The translations under genes and the position numbers were made by a program. Below the pieces are notes generated by a model. That model did not search any database, was not told the origin of the DNA, and was given only the letters and a program-made list of their open reading frames with translations. DNA of 64,000 nt from Propioniciclava coleopterorum (GTDB lineage Bacteria > Actinomycetota > Actinomycetes > Propionibacteriales > Propionibacteriaceae). Of this stretch, positions 1 through 9,464 are shown in pieces. The DNA lies in assembly GCF_011393335.1 (NCBI RefSeq), contig NZ_CP049865.1, forward strand, positions 62,001 to 126,000, read 5' to 3'. Position 1 is the stretch's first letter; the number at the start of each line of letters is the position of its first letter.

Positions 1-231
1 GCCAACACCTCCGACCCGCTCGTCATCGCGTTCGCGCAGCAGATCCAGGGCTGGGCCAACGCTCTTCAGGCCGCCGTCGTGGGCGGCCTGGCGGGCTGGA
101 TCGTCAGCATCGTGGCGTTCGTGAAGCGGGCCGGTCGGCCGCTGGCGCTGGGCGGCATCCTGCTCGGCATCGCCGCCCCGATCATCGGCCTCATCACGTT
201 CGTCGTCGTGATGATGCCGTACGTGCAGTAG
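1..231 (+). CDS. C-terminal end of an integral membrane protein (partial)
   Basis: The reading frame is open from base 1 and ends at TAG 229-231, giving the last 76 residues of a protein whose start lies outside the window. After a short polar stretch there are two hydrophobic helices: about residues 23-40 (containing VVGGLAGWIVSIVAFV), then a basic KRAGR turn, then about 47-72 (containing LGGILLGIAAPIIGLITFVVV). Two closely spaced helices with a basic loop suggest a small membrane protein or the tail of a larger one. The family cannot be named from this fragment. It converges on the dihydrouridine synthase gene. Confidence 0.6.
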   Translation, partial: ANTSDPLVIAFAQQIQGWANALQAAVVGGLAGWIVSIVAFVKRAGRPLALGGILLGIAAPIIGLITFVVVMMPYVQ

Positions 232-1384
232 GGCCTAGCCCCCGACACGTCGGACTCGGCGGCGGAGAGGTCCTCGTCGCCGAGTTCGCGGCTGTCCAAC
301 CAGCCGTAGGGCAGCGTGACGTGAGCCCGCGGCGTCCCCTGGCGACCGCGTGGCTTGCCCAGTTCGTCGGCCGGCATCGAAGCCTCGGGATCCAGGCGCG
401 CCAGCAGGGCGTCCAGTTCCTCGAAGCTCGAGACGGTGGCCAACCCGCGGCGGATCTCGCCGCCGACCGGGAACCCCTTGAAGTACCAGGCCATGTGCTT
501 GCGCAGGTCGATCAGGCCCCAGCGCTCGCCGTGGATGCCGGCCAGGAGTTCGGCGTGCCGGCGCAGCATGGCCGCGACCTCCCCCAGCTTCGGGTACGGC
601 AGGGGCTGTTCGCCGGCGAACGCCCGCGCGAGGTCCGAGAAGAGCCACGGACGCCCCAGGCAGCCACGGCCCACGACGACGCCCGCCGCGCCGGTCTGAT
701 CGACCATGCGCAGCGCGTCGGAGGCCTCCCAGATGTCGCCGTTGCCGAGCACCGGGATGTCGAGGGCGTCGGCCAGTTCGGCGATCCGGTCCCAGTGCGC
801 CTCGCCGGCGTAGGCCTCCTGCACGGTGCGGGCGTGCAGCGCGATGGCGGCCACGCCTGCGTCCTGCGCGATCCGACCGGCGTCCAGGAACGTCTCGTGG
901 TCGGCGTCGATCCCGATCCGCGTCTTGATCGTCACCGGGACGCCGTAGGCGTCGGCCGCCTTCACGGTCGCGGCGAGGATGGCCGCCAGCCGGTCGGTCT
1001 TCCACGGCAGGACGCCGCCGCCGCCCTTGCGCGTCACCTTCGGGACGGGGCAGCCCAGGTTGAGGTCGATGTGCTGGACGCCGAGTTCCTCGCACACGAT
1101 CGCGGCGCCGCGCGCCACGATGTCGGGGTCGACGCCGTAGAGCTGCACCGACTTGATGTCCTCGGTGGGCGCGAACGCCAGCATGTCGAAGGTCTTGGGG
1201 TTGCGCTCGACGATGCCGCGGGACGTGATCATCTCGCAGACGTAGAGGCCGGCGCCCTGCTCGGCGCACAGCTGCCGGTAGGCGGGGTTGGTGATCCCGG
1301 CCATCGGCGCCAGCACCACGGGCGTGGCGACCTCGACGGTTCCCCCGAGGGGGCCGTCAGGCGCAGACGCGGGTAAGCGGGCAC
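66..1384 (-). CDS. dus: tRNA-dihydrouridine synthase (DusB type), both ends probably shifted by indels
   Basis: FMN-dependent enzyme that reduces uridine to dihydrouridine in tRNA. Visible motifs are VVLAPMAGITN at the N-terminus, DLNLGCPVPKV with the catalytic Cys, KTRIG, and GDIW followed by GVVVGRGCLGRPWLF, the phosphate-binding end of the TIM barrel. The likely start is GTG 1384, which follows a TAGAAT -10 box at 1393-1398 by 8 bases (leaderless). Its frame (VPAYPRLRLTAP) joins the barrel frame only if one base is added to the G run at 1349-1353. Similarly, one added base at the C run 239-243 would give a stop at 235-237 and remove the 166-bp overlap with the upstream membrane gene. As written, the open frame runs to 66 and could also be started at GTG 1457. 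Confidence 0.85.
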
Positions 1385-1550
1385 GTCGGCCGATTCTACC
1401 GGGCGCCCCGCCCGGGCCGAAGTCCGGCCGAGCCGGGGCCGCGTGCGGGGCCCGCACCCCCGCGCCCGCCGGCGCGTTCCGGCGCCGGATCGGCTAGCGT
1501 CGTGCACACCGGTTCCGCCCGGACCGGCCCGTGACCGCAGGGAGCCGTTG

Positions 1551-2747
1551 ATGAGTCTGGTCGACCACGCCATCTGGTGGCAGGTCTATCCGCTGGGGGC
1601 CCTCGGCGCCCCCGTGCTGGAGCGCGAGGAGGGCGTCCACCACCGGCTGGAGAGGCTCGAGCCGTGGCTGGACTACGTCGTGGAGCTGGGGTGCTCCGGC
1701 GTCCTGCTGGGCCCGATCTTCGCCTCGACGGCGCACGGCTACGACACCGTCGACCACGACCGGATCGACCCGCGGCTGGGTGATGACGCCGACTTCGACC
1801 GGCTCGTGGCCGCCTGCCACGACCGCGGGCTCGCCCTCATGCTGGACGGCGTGTTCAACCACGTCGGGGCCGAGCATCCGCTGGTCGCGGCCGACAGCCC
1901 CCTGCTGAAGCACGACGGGGACGCGCTGGCGGTGTGGGAGGGCCACGACGGCCTGGTCGAGCTGGATCACGCCCGCCCCGAGGTCGCGGACCTGGTCGTC
2001 GACATCATGCTGCGCTGGCTGCGCCGCGGCATCGCCGGCTGGCGCCTCGACGTCGCCTACGCGGTTCCGCCCGCGTTCTGGCGCGAGGTGACCGGCCGCG
2101 TCAAGGCCGAGTTCCCCGACGCGGTGTTCCTGGGCGAGGTGATCCACGGCGACTACGCCGCGATCGCGCGCGAGGGCGACCTGGACTCCATCACCGCCTA
2201 CGAGTTGTGGAAAGGCATCTGGAGTTCGATCAAGGAAGCCAACTTCTGGGAGCTCGCGCACGCGCTCGCCCGGCACGACGAGTTCTCCGCGTCCGTGGTG
2301 CTCAACACGTTCGTCGGCAACCACGACGTGGACCGGATCGCCTCCCTGGTGGGCGAGGAACGCGCCCCGCTGGCGGCGGCCGTCCTGTTCACCGTGCCGG
2401 GGATGCCCAGCGTGTACTACGGCGACGAGCAGGGCTTCACCGGCGTGCGCGGCGACGGCTTCCACGCGGACTTCCCCGTGCGTCCGCCGCTGCCCGCGTC
2501 CCCGGCGGATCTGCTGCCGACCGGCGCGTGGCTGCACGACGTCTACGCCCAACTGATCGGGCTGCGGCGCCGCCACCCGTGGCTGACGCGGGCGCGCGTC
2601 GAGGTGCTCGACAAGACCAACGAGTCGATCTCCTACCGGGCGGCGGCCGGCGAGGAAAGCCTCGAGGTCCACCTCACGCTCGAGCCCGACCCCGGCGTGA
2701 GCGTGGTCTGCTCCGACGGCGAGACCTGGTCCTGGACGCGCCCCTGA
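1551..2747 (+). CDS. alpha-amylase family glycoside hydrolase (GH13)
   Basis: Predicted 398-residue cytoplasmic glycoside hydrolase or transglycosidase acting on alpha-glucosidic bonds. The four GH13 regions are present: DGVFNHVG (I), GWRLDVAY with the nucleophile Asp (II), FLGEV with the acid/base Glu (III) and FVGNHDVDR with the third Asp (IV). The N-terminus AIWWQVYPLG is the usual first strand of the barrel. No signal peptide is seen. ATG 1551 is preceded by an AGGGAG ribosome site; a possible -10 (TAGCGT) sits at 1494. The protein is shorter than most GH13 enzymes, with only a brief C-terminal beta domain. Substrate cannot be told from sequence; trehalose or maltodextrin metabolism are options. 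Confidence 0.88.
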   Translation: MSLVDHAIWWQVYPLGALGAPVLEREEGVHHRLERLEPWLDYVVELGCSGVLLGPIFASTAHGYDTVDHDRIDPRLGDDADFDRLVAACHDRGLALMLDGVFNHVGAEHPLVAADSPLLKHDGDALAVWEGHDGLVELDHARPEVADLVVDIMLRWLRRGIAGWRLDVAYAVPPAFWREVTGRVKAEFPDAVFLGEVIHGDYAAIAREGDLDSITAYELWKGIWSSIKEANFWELAHALARHDEFSASVVLNTFVGNHDVDRIASLVGEERAPLAAAVLFTVPGMPSVYYGDEQGFTGVRGDGFHADFPVRPPLPASPADLLPTGAWLHDVYAQLIGLRRRHPWLTRARVEVLDKTNESISYRAAAGEESLEVHLTLEPDPGVSVVCSDGETWSWTRP

Positions 2748-2760
2748 CCCACGACGACGC

Positions 2761-2793
2761 GAACGCCGGATCCCCCTGAGGGATCCGGCGTTC
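2761..2793. terminator. bidirectional hairpin terminator
   Basis: Perfect 13-bp stem (GAACGCCGGATCC, 7-base loop, complement) lying between the stop of the GH13 gene and the stop of convergent glyS. There is no long T tract on either strand, as is common in high-GC actinomycetes. Confidence 0.8.
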
Positions 2794-2824
2794 GTCGTCG
2801 GCAGGACGCCGTGGCGTCCGGGGC

Positions 2825-4204
2825 TCAGCAGCCCAGCAGGCGGGCGGCCAGGTAGGGGGCGACCTGATCCAGGGCGACGCGCTCCTGGGCCATCGTGTCG
2901 CGCTCGCGGATGGTGACCGCGTCGTCCTCGAGGGTGTCGAAGTCGACCGTCACGCAGAACGGGGTGCCGATCTCGTCCTGACGGCGGTAGCGGCGTCCGA
3001 TGGCCTGCGCGTCGTCGAACTCGATGTTCCAGTGCTTGCGCAGCTCCGCGGCGAGGTCGCGCGCCTTCGGCGAGAGGGCCTCGTTGCGCGACAGCGGCAG
3101 CACGGCGGCCTTGACCGGTGCCAGGCGGCGGTCCAGCTTCAGCACCGTGCGCTTGTCGACCCCGCCCTTGGCGTTGGGCGCCTCGTCCTCGGTGTAGGCC
3201 TCCACCATGAACGCCATCAGCGACCGCGTCAGGCCGGCGGCCGGCTCGATGACGTAGGGCAGGTAGCGCTCGCCCTTGGCCTGGTCGAAGTAGGACAGGT
3301 CCTCGCCCGAGTGCTCGCTGTGGGTGCCCAGGTCGAAGTCGGTGCGGTTCGCCACGCCCTCGAGCTCGCCCCAGCCGTCGCCGCCGGTGAAGCCGAAGTT
3401 GTACTCGATGTCGACGGTGCGCTTGGAGTAGTGCGACAGCTTCTCCGCCGGGTGCTCGAACAGGCGCAGGTTCTCCGGGTCGATGCCCAGATCGACGTAC
3501 CAGTCGTGCCGGGCGTCGATCCAGTGCTGGTGCCACTCCTCGTCGGTGCCGGGCTCGACGAAGAACTCCATCTCCATCTGCTCGAACTCGCGGGTGCGGA
3601 AGATGAAGTTGCCGGGCGTGATCTCGTTGCGGAAGCTCTTGCCGACCTGGCCGATGCCGAAGGGCACCTTCATGCGCGAGGTCTGCTGCACGTGCTCGAA
3701 GTTCACGAAGATGCCCTGGGCCGTCTCCGGACGCAGGTAGTGCAGGCCCGAGTCGTCCTTGATGACGCCCAGATGCGTCTCGAGCATCATGTTGAAGTCG
3801 CGCGGCTCGGTGAACTGGCCCAGCGTCCCGCACTCGGGGCAGTTGATCTCGGTCAGGCCCTGCGGCGCCCGGCCCTTCTTGAACTCGAACGCCTCCTCGA
3901 GCTGGTCGGCGCGGAACCGCTTGTGGCAATTGAGGCACTCGGTCAGCGGGTCGGAGAAGACGCCGACGTGGCCCGAGGCCACCCACACCTGACGCGGCAG
4001 GATGATCGAGGAGTCCAGGCCCACGACGTCGGGCCGCTGCTGCACGACGGCCTTCCACCACTGCCGCTTGATGTTCTCCTTGAGTTCCACGCCGTAGGGG
4101 CCGTAGTCCCAGGCCGCCCGCGTGCCGCCGTAGATGTCCCCCGAGGGGTACACGAAGCCGCGGCGCTTCGTGAGGCTGATGACGTTGTCGAGCTTGCTGG
4201 CCAT
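2825..4204 (-). CDS. glyS: glycyl-tRNA synthetase, dimeric class II type
   Basis: Charges tRNA-Gly. At 459 residues it matches the single-chain alpha2 form of Actinobacteria rather than the alpha2beta2 enzyme. Class II motifs are visible: [20 protein letters not shown] (motif 2) and [16 protein letters not shown] (motif 3). A CLNC...CPEC zinc-type pair lies in the insertion near residues 90-125, and the anticodon-binding domain forms the C-terminus. ATG 4204 has an AAGGAGG site 8 bases upstream. A TAGGGT -10 at 4269-4274 implies a leader of about 58 bases. Its position beside a zur/recO pair is conserved in Mycobacterium. Confidence 0.97.
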   Translation of the reverse strand: MASKLDNVISLTKRRGFVYPSGDIYGGTRAAWDYGPYGVELKENIKRQWWKAVVQQRPDVVGLDSSIILPRQVWVASGHVGVFSDPLTECLNCHKRFRADQLEEAFEFKKGRAPQGLTEINCPECGTLGQFTEPRDFNMMLETHLGVIKDDSGLHYLRPETAQGIFVNFEHVQQTSRMKVPFGIGQVGKSFRNEITPGNFIFRTREFEQMEMEFFVEPGTDEEWHQHWIDARHDWYVDLGIDPENLRLFEHPAEKLSHYSKRTVDIEYNFGFTGGDGWGELEGVANRTDFDLGTHSEHSGEDLSYFDQAKGERYLPYVIEPAAGLTRSLMAFMVEAYTEDEAPNAKGGVDKRTVLKLDRRLAPVKAAVLPLSRNEALSPKARDLAAELRKHWNIEFDDAQAIGRRYRRQDEIGTPFCVTVDFDTLEDDAVTIRERDTMAQERVALDQVAPYLAARLLGC

Positions 4205-4413
4205 GTGACCTGGTGCCTCCTTGTCGGCAGGGGGTGCCCGGCCGGCATCCCCAACAATCTGCCCGCCAACCCTACCGGTTCGCCACCGCGCGCAGCGCCG
4301 CGCGCGGCCCCAGCGGGACGCCGCCCGCCCGGCTCCGCGCGCGCCCTTGCCACCGCCCCGTCGGGGGCCCGACGGATTGGGCCGACGCCTGCCGATTGCC
4401 TAGGATCGACCCC

Positions 4414-4905
4414 ATGCCCGTCACCCCGCTCCTCGACTCCGACCTTCCCCATCTGGAGCGGTGCCTGGCGCTCGCCGAGGAGGCGCTGCTGACCGGTGAC
4501 CAGCCGTTCGGCTCGATCCTGGTGGACGCCTCCGGCCGCGAGGTCTTCGCCGACCACAACCGGATCGCCGGCGGCGACGAGACCCAGCACCCCGAGTTCG
4601 CGATCGCCCGCTGGGCGGCCGCCCACCTGGCCCCGGCCGAACGGTCCCGGGCGACCGTCTACACCTCCGGCGAGCACTGCGCCATGTGCGCGGCCGCGCA
4701 CGGCTGGGTCGGCCTGGGCCGGATCGTGTACGCGTCCTCGACCGAGCAGCTCACCGGCTGGTTGCAGGGCCTCGGGCTGGCCGCGGGCCGCGTCGCCCCG
4801 CTGCCCATCGAGAGCGTGGTGCCCGGCGCCCTGGTCTCGGGTCCCGCCCCCGAACTGGCCGAGCGGGTCCGAGCGCTGCACGAGCGCTACTACAACGCCC
4901 GCTGA
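4414..4905 (+). CDS. nucleoside deaminase (CDA/TadA fold)
   Basis: 163-residue zinc deaminase. The metal and catalytic signature is intact: HPEFA (zinc His and proton-shuttling Glu) and SGEHCAMCAAA (two zinc Cys). It belongs with guanine/cytosine-type deaminases rather than tRNA-specific TadA, because the tRNA-binding C-terminus is missing. ATG 4414 follows TAGGAT at 4401-4406 by seven bases, so the transcript is probably leaderless; the longer open frame from 4213 is not expected to be translated. Divergent from glyS. The substrate (guanine, cytosine or a modified base) is not determined. Confidence 0.85.
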   Translation: MPVTPLLDSDLPHLERCLALAEEALLTGDQPFGSILVDASGREVFADHNRIAGGDETQHPEFAIARWAAAHLAPAERSRATVYTSGEHCAMCAAAHGWVGLGRIVYASSTEQLTGWLQGLGLAAGRVAPLPIESVVPGALVSGPAPELAERVRALHERYYNAR

Positions 4906-4923
4906 GCCCCGCGAACCGATCGA

Positions 4924-4939
4924 CCCGCCACGCGGCGGG
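4924..4939. terminator. possible small hairpin terminator
   Basis: CCCGCC, a 4-base loop, then GGCGGG, extended by GATC on each side with a 2-base bulge. It lies between the deaminase stop and the convergent ABM gene. Confidence 0.4.
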
Positions 4940-4966
4940 ATCGTCTCGACCTCTCGGAGACCGCGC

Positions 4967-5275
4967 TCAGCGATCGCGGGGCAGGTTGACCCCGACCTCG
5001 TCGGCGTCGGCGTAGGCGCTCGGCTCGTCCAGGGCGCGGTTGAGCAGCGGCATCAGGATCATCTTGGCGTCGTAGCCGTTGAACGCGCGCCGGTAGGAGC
5101 CGACGTTCTCCCAGGTCGTCAGCAGCGCCCACAGGTCCGGCTCGTCCAGGTTGCGGACCAGGTCGGCGGAGCGGCACCCGGGGCGTCCGGCGAAGAACGC
5201 GGCCGCCGCCTCGGCGTCCGGGGTGAAGGCGTCCAGGTCGGCCTCGGGGACACGGAAGCGGCTGAAGGCGAGCAT
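4967..5275 (-). CDS. antibiotic biosynthesis monooxygenase (ABM)-like small protein
   Basis: 102 residues with the pattern of a dimeric alpha+beta barrel: MLAFSRFRV as first strand, a helix, then DLWALLTTWENVGSYRRAF, the characteristic ABM/heme-degrading-monooxygenase strand-helix. ATG 5275 follows a TAGGGT box by seven bases on the minus strand; the longer frame to 5338 would run through the zur promoter. It is divergent from the Fur-family gene and its -10 box lies within about 25 bases of that gene's -10, so the two could be co-controlled. Function beyond the fold is not known. Confidence 0.7.
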   Translation of the reverse strand: MLAFSRFRVPEADLDAFTPDAEAAAAFFAGRPGCRSADLVRNLDEPDLWALLTTWENVGSYRRAFNGYDAKMILMPLLNRALDEPSAYADADEVGVNLPRDR

Positions 5276-5325
5276 GCCGTTCACCCTAACGGCCCCCGGG
5301 TAGGCTGCCAGGTTGAGGAGGGCCC

Positions 5326-5730
5326 ATGACCAGCACACCCCAGCGCCGCACCCGTCAGGGGGCGACGATCGCCGACGCGCTCGCGGGCCTAGACGAGTTC
5401 ATGACGGCCCAGGACATCCACGACCTGCTCCGCGCCCGCGGCGAGAAGATCGGGCTCGCGACCGTCTACCGGCACCTGCAGGCCCTGACCGACGCCGGCG
5501 AGGTGGACGTCATCCGCACCGCCGACGGGCAGGCGTCCTACCGGGGCTGCGGCGAGGCGACCCACGACCATCACCACCACCTGATCTGCCGCTCCTGCGG
5601 CCGGACCGTCGAGGTGGAACTGGACGGGGTGGAGGAGCTGATCGACCGGCTGTCCTCCGCGCACGGGTACACCGACGTCGACCACTCCCTGGAGTTGCGC
5701 GGCCTCTGCGCCACCTGCTCGGCGGCCTGA
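5326..5730 (+). CDS. zur: Fur-family transcriptional regulator, probably Zur
   Basis: Metal-responsive repressor of 134 residues. The N-terminal winged helix includes TAQDIHDLLRARGEKIGLAT and VYRHL. The dimerisation/metal domain begins HDHHHHLICRSCGRTVEVE, giving one CxxC, and ends LCATC, giving the second CxxC of the structural zinc site. Gene order (near glyS and directly before recO) matches mycobacterial zur (FurB), so zinc is the likely co-repressor; this is inference from context. ATG 5326 has a GAGGAGG site and a TAGGCT -10 at 5301-5306. The stop is immediately followed by the recO ATG, so the two are translationally linked. Confidence 0.88.
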   Translation: MTSTPQRRTRQGATIADALAGLDEFMTAQDIHDLLRARGEKIGLATVYRHLQALTDAGEVDVIRTADGQASYRGCGEATHDHHHHLICRSCGRTVEVELDGVEELIDRLSSAHGYTDVDHSLELRGLCATCSAA

Positions 5731-6513
5731 ATGCCCACCTACCGCGACGAGGCGGTCGTGCTCCGCACCCACAAGCTGGGCGAGGCCGACCGGATCATCA
5801 CGCTGCTGTCGCGCCGCCACGGCAAGATCCGGGCGGTCGCCCGCGGCGTCCGGCGGACGTCGTCGAAGTTCGGAGCCCGGCTGGAGCCGTTCAGCCACGT
5901 CGACCTGCAGTTCGCCACCGGACGCACCCTGGACATCATCACCGAGGCGGTGACGCTGCACGCCTGGTCGGAGCCCCTGTGCGCGGACTACGGGCGCTAC
6001 ACGGTCGGCCAGGTGATGCTCGAGACCGCCGACCGCCTCGTCAGCGTCGAGAAGGAGCCGGCGCCGCCCCAGTACCGGCTGCTCGCCGGCGCGCTGTACG
6101 CCCTGATCTCCGGGACGCACGACGGCGAGCGTCCGGCCACGATGGTGATGGACTCCTACCTGCTGCGCGCCCTGGCCACGTCCGGGTTCGCGCCGAGCCT
6201 GGACGCGTGCACCGCGTGCGGCGAGGCGGGGCCGCACGAGGCCTTCTCCCCCGCCGCCGGCGGTTCGGTGTGCCGCCGCTGCCGCCCCCCGGGGACGCCG
6301 CTGGTGCGTCCGGGGACGCTGGCGTACCTGGGGGCGCTGATCTCGGGCGACTGGCCCGCCACCCGCGCCGCGGACCCGACGACGCAGCGCCAGGCGTCCG
6401 GGCTGGTGGCCGCGTTCGCCGGCTGGCACCTCGAGCGCGGCCTGCGCACGCTCGACCAGGTCGACCGCAGCGACACCGGCGCCCCGGACACCTACGCACC
6501 CAGACTGCGCTGA
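5731..6513 (+). CDS. recO: DNA repair protein RecO
   Basis: 260-residue recombination mediator that helps load RecA on SSB-coated DNA (RecFOR pathway). The N-terminal OB fold is clear (YRDEAVVLRTHKLGEADRII, then KIRAVARGVRRTSSKFG) and the C-terminal part has the RecO zinc motif CTACG...CRRC at about residues 160-190. ATG 5731 abuts the zur stop with no gap. In many actinomycetes uppS follows recO directly; here about 5 kb of other genes separate them. Confidence 0.95.
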   Translation: MPTYRDEAVVLRTHKLGEADRIITLLSRRHGKIRAVARGVRRTSSKFGARLEPFSHVDLQFATGRTLDIITEAVTLHAWSEPLCADYGRYTVGQVMLETADRLVSVEKEPAPPQYRLLAGALYALISGTHDGERPATMVMDSYLLRALATSGFAPSLDACTACGEAGPHEAFSPAAGGSVCRRCRPPGTPLVRPGTLAYLGALISGDWPATRAADPTTQRQASGLVAAFAGWHLERGLRTLDQVDRSDTGAPDTYAPRLR

Positions 6514-6567
6514 CCCCGGCGGCTCAGCCCGATCGGGCCGAGGACCTTGCCTGATCGCGCCGAGGAC

Positions 6568-7813
6568 TCACGCGTCCTGGGCGATCCACTCGTTCAGGTG
6601 GCGGTACCCCTGCCACTCGTAGCCGACCACCATCACCCACGGCGCGAGCATCACCACGGCGATGCCGACCGCGAGCGGGGCGCCGAGGGCGGTGAGGGCG
6701 ACGCCGAGCACCCGCACGGCGAGCATGACCAGGATCTCACCGAGGTGGAACCGCTCCAGGGAGCGGTGCGCGGTCAGCCCGGTGATCAGGATGAAGACGA
6801 GCACGATGAACGCGGCGCTCGGCAGCGCGATCGCCACGATGGTGCCCGGCGCGCCCAGCTTGGACTCCCCCTCGATCTGGTAGGCCGCCGCGTGCAGCCC
6901 CGCGCCGACCCCGGCGATGCTGAAGTACAGCAGCATGTGCGGGTAGGTGAACCGGAACAACCGGTCGCGGTGCCGGTGCAGGATGTCGCCGAACGGGACG
7001 CTGAAGTACACCCACCACAGCCCCATGGTCAGGCTGACGCCAGCAGCACCAGCATCACCTCGGGGGTCCAGCCGTGGGCGGCGTGCAGCGCGCGGACGGT
7101 CTCCGCCGTGCCGACCACGATCTCGCCGAGCGCGATGATGGTGAGCAGCGCGTAGCGTTCGGCCAGGTGGTGCGGGTGCCAGGGCGTCCCGCCCGCCCTG
7201 CGTTCGATCAGGAACGGGACCCCGATCTCCAGCGCGAACAGCACCACCGCGACCACGACGGTCAGGCTGGTCGGGGCCGCCGTGACGGCCACGACCACCC
7301 ACAGCAGCTGGCCGAGCACGGTCCAGGCGGCGATCTTGCGGGCCGCCGCGGCCACGACGGTCGAGGCCACGTCGCGCGAGGCGCGCCAGCACCAGCGGGA
7401 CGCGCATCACCACGTACCCCAGCACGATGGTCTGGTTCTGCAGGTGCCAGCCCTCGTCGAAGCCCGCGAAGAGTTCAGGGATGCCGGTGGTCAGGATGAG
7501 GACGCCCGCCATCTGGATCATGGTCGCGACCCGGACGGTCCAGTCGTCGGTGTCGAACGCCGAGTCGAACCAGGTGCTGCTCATCCACGCCCAGCACACC
7601 GCGAACAGCACGAAGAAGAAGGCGGCCGATCCCTCGACGATGTGGCCGGCGGCGAGCGAGTGCGCGAACTCCGACCCGGCGACGCCGAACGCGACGACCA
7701 GGGTGAGGTCGTAGAGCAGCTCCAGCGTGGTGGGCGACGCGGCCATCCTCGTGCGGGTCGCGGCCGGTCATCCGCGTCAGGTGGTGATGGACGGCCTGGA
7801 TGGGCGTGGTCAT
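6568..7813 (-). pseudogene. ltrA: low temperature requirement protein A (LtrA) family membrane protein, frame broken three times
   Basis: Three frames must be joined to rebuild one ~415-residue polytopic membrane protein. Frame 1 (from ATG 7813) gives HHLTRMTGRDPHED, frame 2 (from about 7745) gives LELLYDLTLVVAFGVAGSEF, frame 3 (7370-7029) gives HHLAERYALLTIIALGE, and the protein returns to frame 2 for the C-terminal helices. All three pieces are recognisable LtrA segments in the right order. The breaks lie near 7745, 7380 and 7030. The gene is either degenerate or hit by several indel errors. LtrA was named for Listeria cold growth; its biochemical role is unknown. Confidence 0.75.
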
Positions 7814-7877
7814 GAGGGCTCCCGGTGGGTGAGGGCGGCTCACATGATGCCACCGCGATGCCCTGGGCGGGAGGGGT

Positions 7878-7908
7878 CGTCCCCCGCAGCCGTCTCGCCG
7901 GGGGGACG
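7878..7908 (-). terminator. terminator after larB
   Basis: CGTCCCCC, a 15-base loop, then GGGGGACG, placed directly after the larB stop (7910-7912), at the end of the lar operon. Confidence 0.6.
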
Positions 7909-7909
7909 G

Positions 7910-8569
7910 TCAGCGGGGAGCGGCGATCTGAGCGGCGAGGTGGCCGCCGCCGTAACCGTTGTCGATGTTCACCACGCCGACGCCGGGGGCGCACGCGTTC
8001 AGCATCGTCAGCAGCGGCGCGAGCCCGCCGAACGCGGCGCCGTAGCCCACCGAGGTGGGGATCGCCACGACAGCGCAGGACACCAGGCCCGCGATGAGCC
8101 CGGGCAGGGCGCCGTCCATGCCGGCCACGACGACGATCGCGCCAGCGGAGCGGAGCAGGTCGACCTTGGCCAGCGTCCGGTGGACGCCCGCGATCCCCAC
8201 GTCGACGACCAACTCTGCGCGCCGCCCCAGGTGGCGGGCGGTCAGCAGCGCCTCGCGGGCCACCGGCAGGTCCGAGGTGCCGGCGCAGGCGACGACGACC
8301 AGTTCACCGGTCGGCTCGGGCATCCGCGGCGGCCAGACCAGCAGCCGGGCGACGGGGTCGTGGAAGGCGTCCGGCAGGGCCGCCAGGACGGCCTGCGCGC
8401 GGTCGGCGTCCGCGCGGGTGAAGATCGTGGTGACGTCGGGACGCCCTCCCACCCGCTCGGCGATGGCGCGGACCTGTTCGGGCGATTTGCCCTCGCAGTA
8501 GACGGCCTCGGGGTAGCCGCGTCGCACCCCCCGGTCGAGGTCGAGTTCGGCGATGTCGTCGTCAGCCAC
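7910..8569 (-). CDS. larB: nickel-pincer cofactor biosynthesis protein LarB
   Basis: LarB is an AIR-carboxylase-like enzyme that carboxylates and hydrolyses nicotinic acid adenine dinucleotide to pyridinium-3,5-biscarboxylate mononucleotide, the first step to the nickel-pincer nucleotide (NPN) of lactate racemase. Family features are DLDRGVRRGYPEAVYCEGKSP at the N-terminus and a PurE-like core with VVVACAGTSDLPVAREA and VVAIPTSVGYG. 219 residues is a slightly short family length. The start overlaps the end of larE by 8 bases, so it is the last gene of larC-larE-larB. Confidence 0.95.
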   Translation of the reverse strand: MADDDIAELDLDRGVRRGYPEAVYCEGKSPEQVRAIAERVGGRPDVTTIFTRADADRAQAVLAALPDAFHDPVARLLVWPPRMPEPTGELVVVACAGTSDLPVAREALLTARHLGRRAELVVDVGIAGVHRTLAKVDLLRSAGAIVVVAGMDGALPGLIAGLVSCAVVAIPTSVGYGAAFGGLAPLLTMLNACAPGVGVVNIDNGYGGGHLAAQIAAPR

Positions 8570-9464
8570 GGCGGGTCAGCACCTGCAGGGTGAACGCGCC
8601 GGACTGCAGCCCGACCAGGTCGAGGGTCACGTAGCCGAACCCTGCGGCCTTGATCGCGCGGACGACTTCCTCGCGGACGCCGTCGGCGACGAGGGTCGCC
8701 AGGTCGGTCGGCGCGACCTCGATGCGGGCGATGTCGCCGTGGTGCCGGACGCGCGAGTCCGCGATCCCGACCGCGCGCAGCGCCCGCTCGGCGGCCTCGA
8801 CCTGCTGCAGCTTCTGCGGCGTGACCTCCTGGCCGTGCGGGATCCGGGACGCCAGGCAGGGCGCGGCCGGTTTGTCGGCCGACCGGACGCCCAGCGCGCG
8901 GGCGAGCGCCCGCACCCGCCCCTTGGTCAGGCCGGCGTCGGCGAGCGGACGCAGCACCTCGTGCTCGGTCGCCGCCCTGGACCCGGGCCGGTCGATGCGG
9001 CGGGCGTCGTCGGCGTTCTCGCCGTAGGCCACGTGCGTGAGCCCCTCGGCAGACGCGACGTCATCGCCGATCCGAGTGAACAGTTCGTCCTTGCAGTGGA
9101 AGCAGCGGTCGGCGCCGTTGGCGCGGTAGAGCGGGTTGTCGCCCTCGTGCGTGGGGAACTCGACCAGCCGGGCGCCGGCCTCGGCGGCGATGGCGCGGGC
9201 GAGGTCGGCCTCGTCGGCGGCCAGCGACGGCGAGACGCCCATGAGCGCGACCACGCGGTCGGGGCCCAGGGCTCGGACGGCCACCGCGAGCAGGGTCGCG
9301 GAGTCGACGCCCCCGGAGTAGGCGACGCCGAGGCGTCCGGTGACCGGGAGCCGGGCGGCGACCGCCTCGGCGTCTGCGCGGGTGGCCTCGTCGCAGCCCT
9401 GCCACGGGTCCGACGGGCCATCCAGCGCGGTGGTGCGGCGGGTCTGCTGGCTGATCTGGGTCAC
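8562..9464 (-). CDS. larE: ATP-dependent sacrificial sulfur transferase LarE
   Basis: Converts the two carboxylates made by LarB into thiocarboxylates, donating sulfur from its own cysteine or from a cluster in some homologues. The PP-loop SGGVDSATLL near residue 50 binds ATP. The family cysteine is present in PCLASRIPHG, followed by the usual C-terminal domain. 300 residues is typical. It starts at GTG 9464, sharing bases with the larC stop (GTGA), which suggests translational coupling. Confidence 0.95.
   Translation of the reverse strand: MTQISQQTRRTTALDGPSDPWQGCDEATRADAEAVAARLPVTGRLGVAYSGGVDSATLLAVAVRALGPDRVVALMGVSPSLAADEADLARAIAAEAGARLVEFPTHEGDNPLYRANGADRCFHCKDELFTRIGDDVASAEGLTHVAYGENADDARRIDRPGSRAATEHEVLRPLADAGLTKGRVRALARALGVRSADKPAAPCLASRIPHGQEVTPQKLQQVEAAERALRAVGIADSRVRHHGDIARIEVAPTDLATLVADGVREEVVRAIKAAGFGYVTLDLVGLQSGAFTLQVLTRRG

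Noticed and set aside
1494-4061. Long 855-codon minus-strand frame
   Set aside because: Shadow of the GH13 gene and glyS; composition is Arg/Gly-rich nonsense typical of antisense frames in high-GC DNA.
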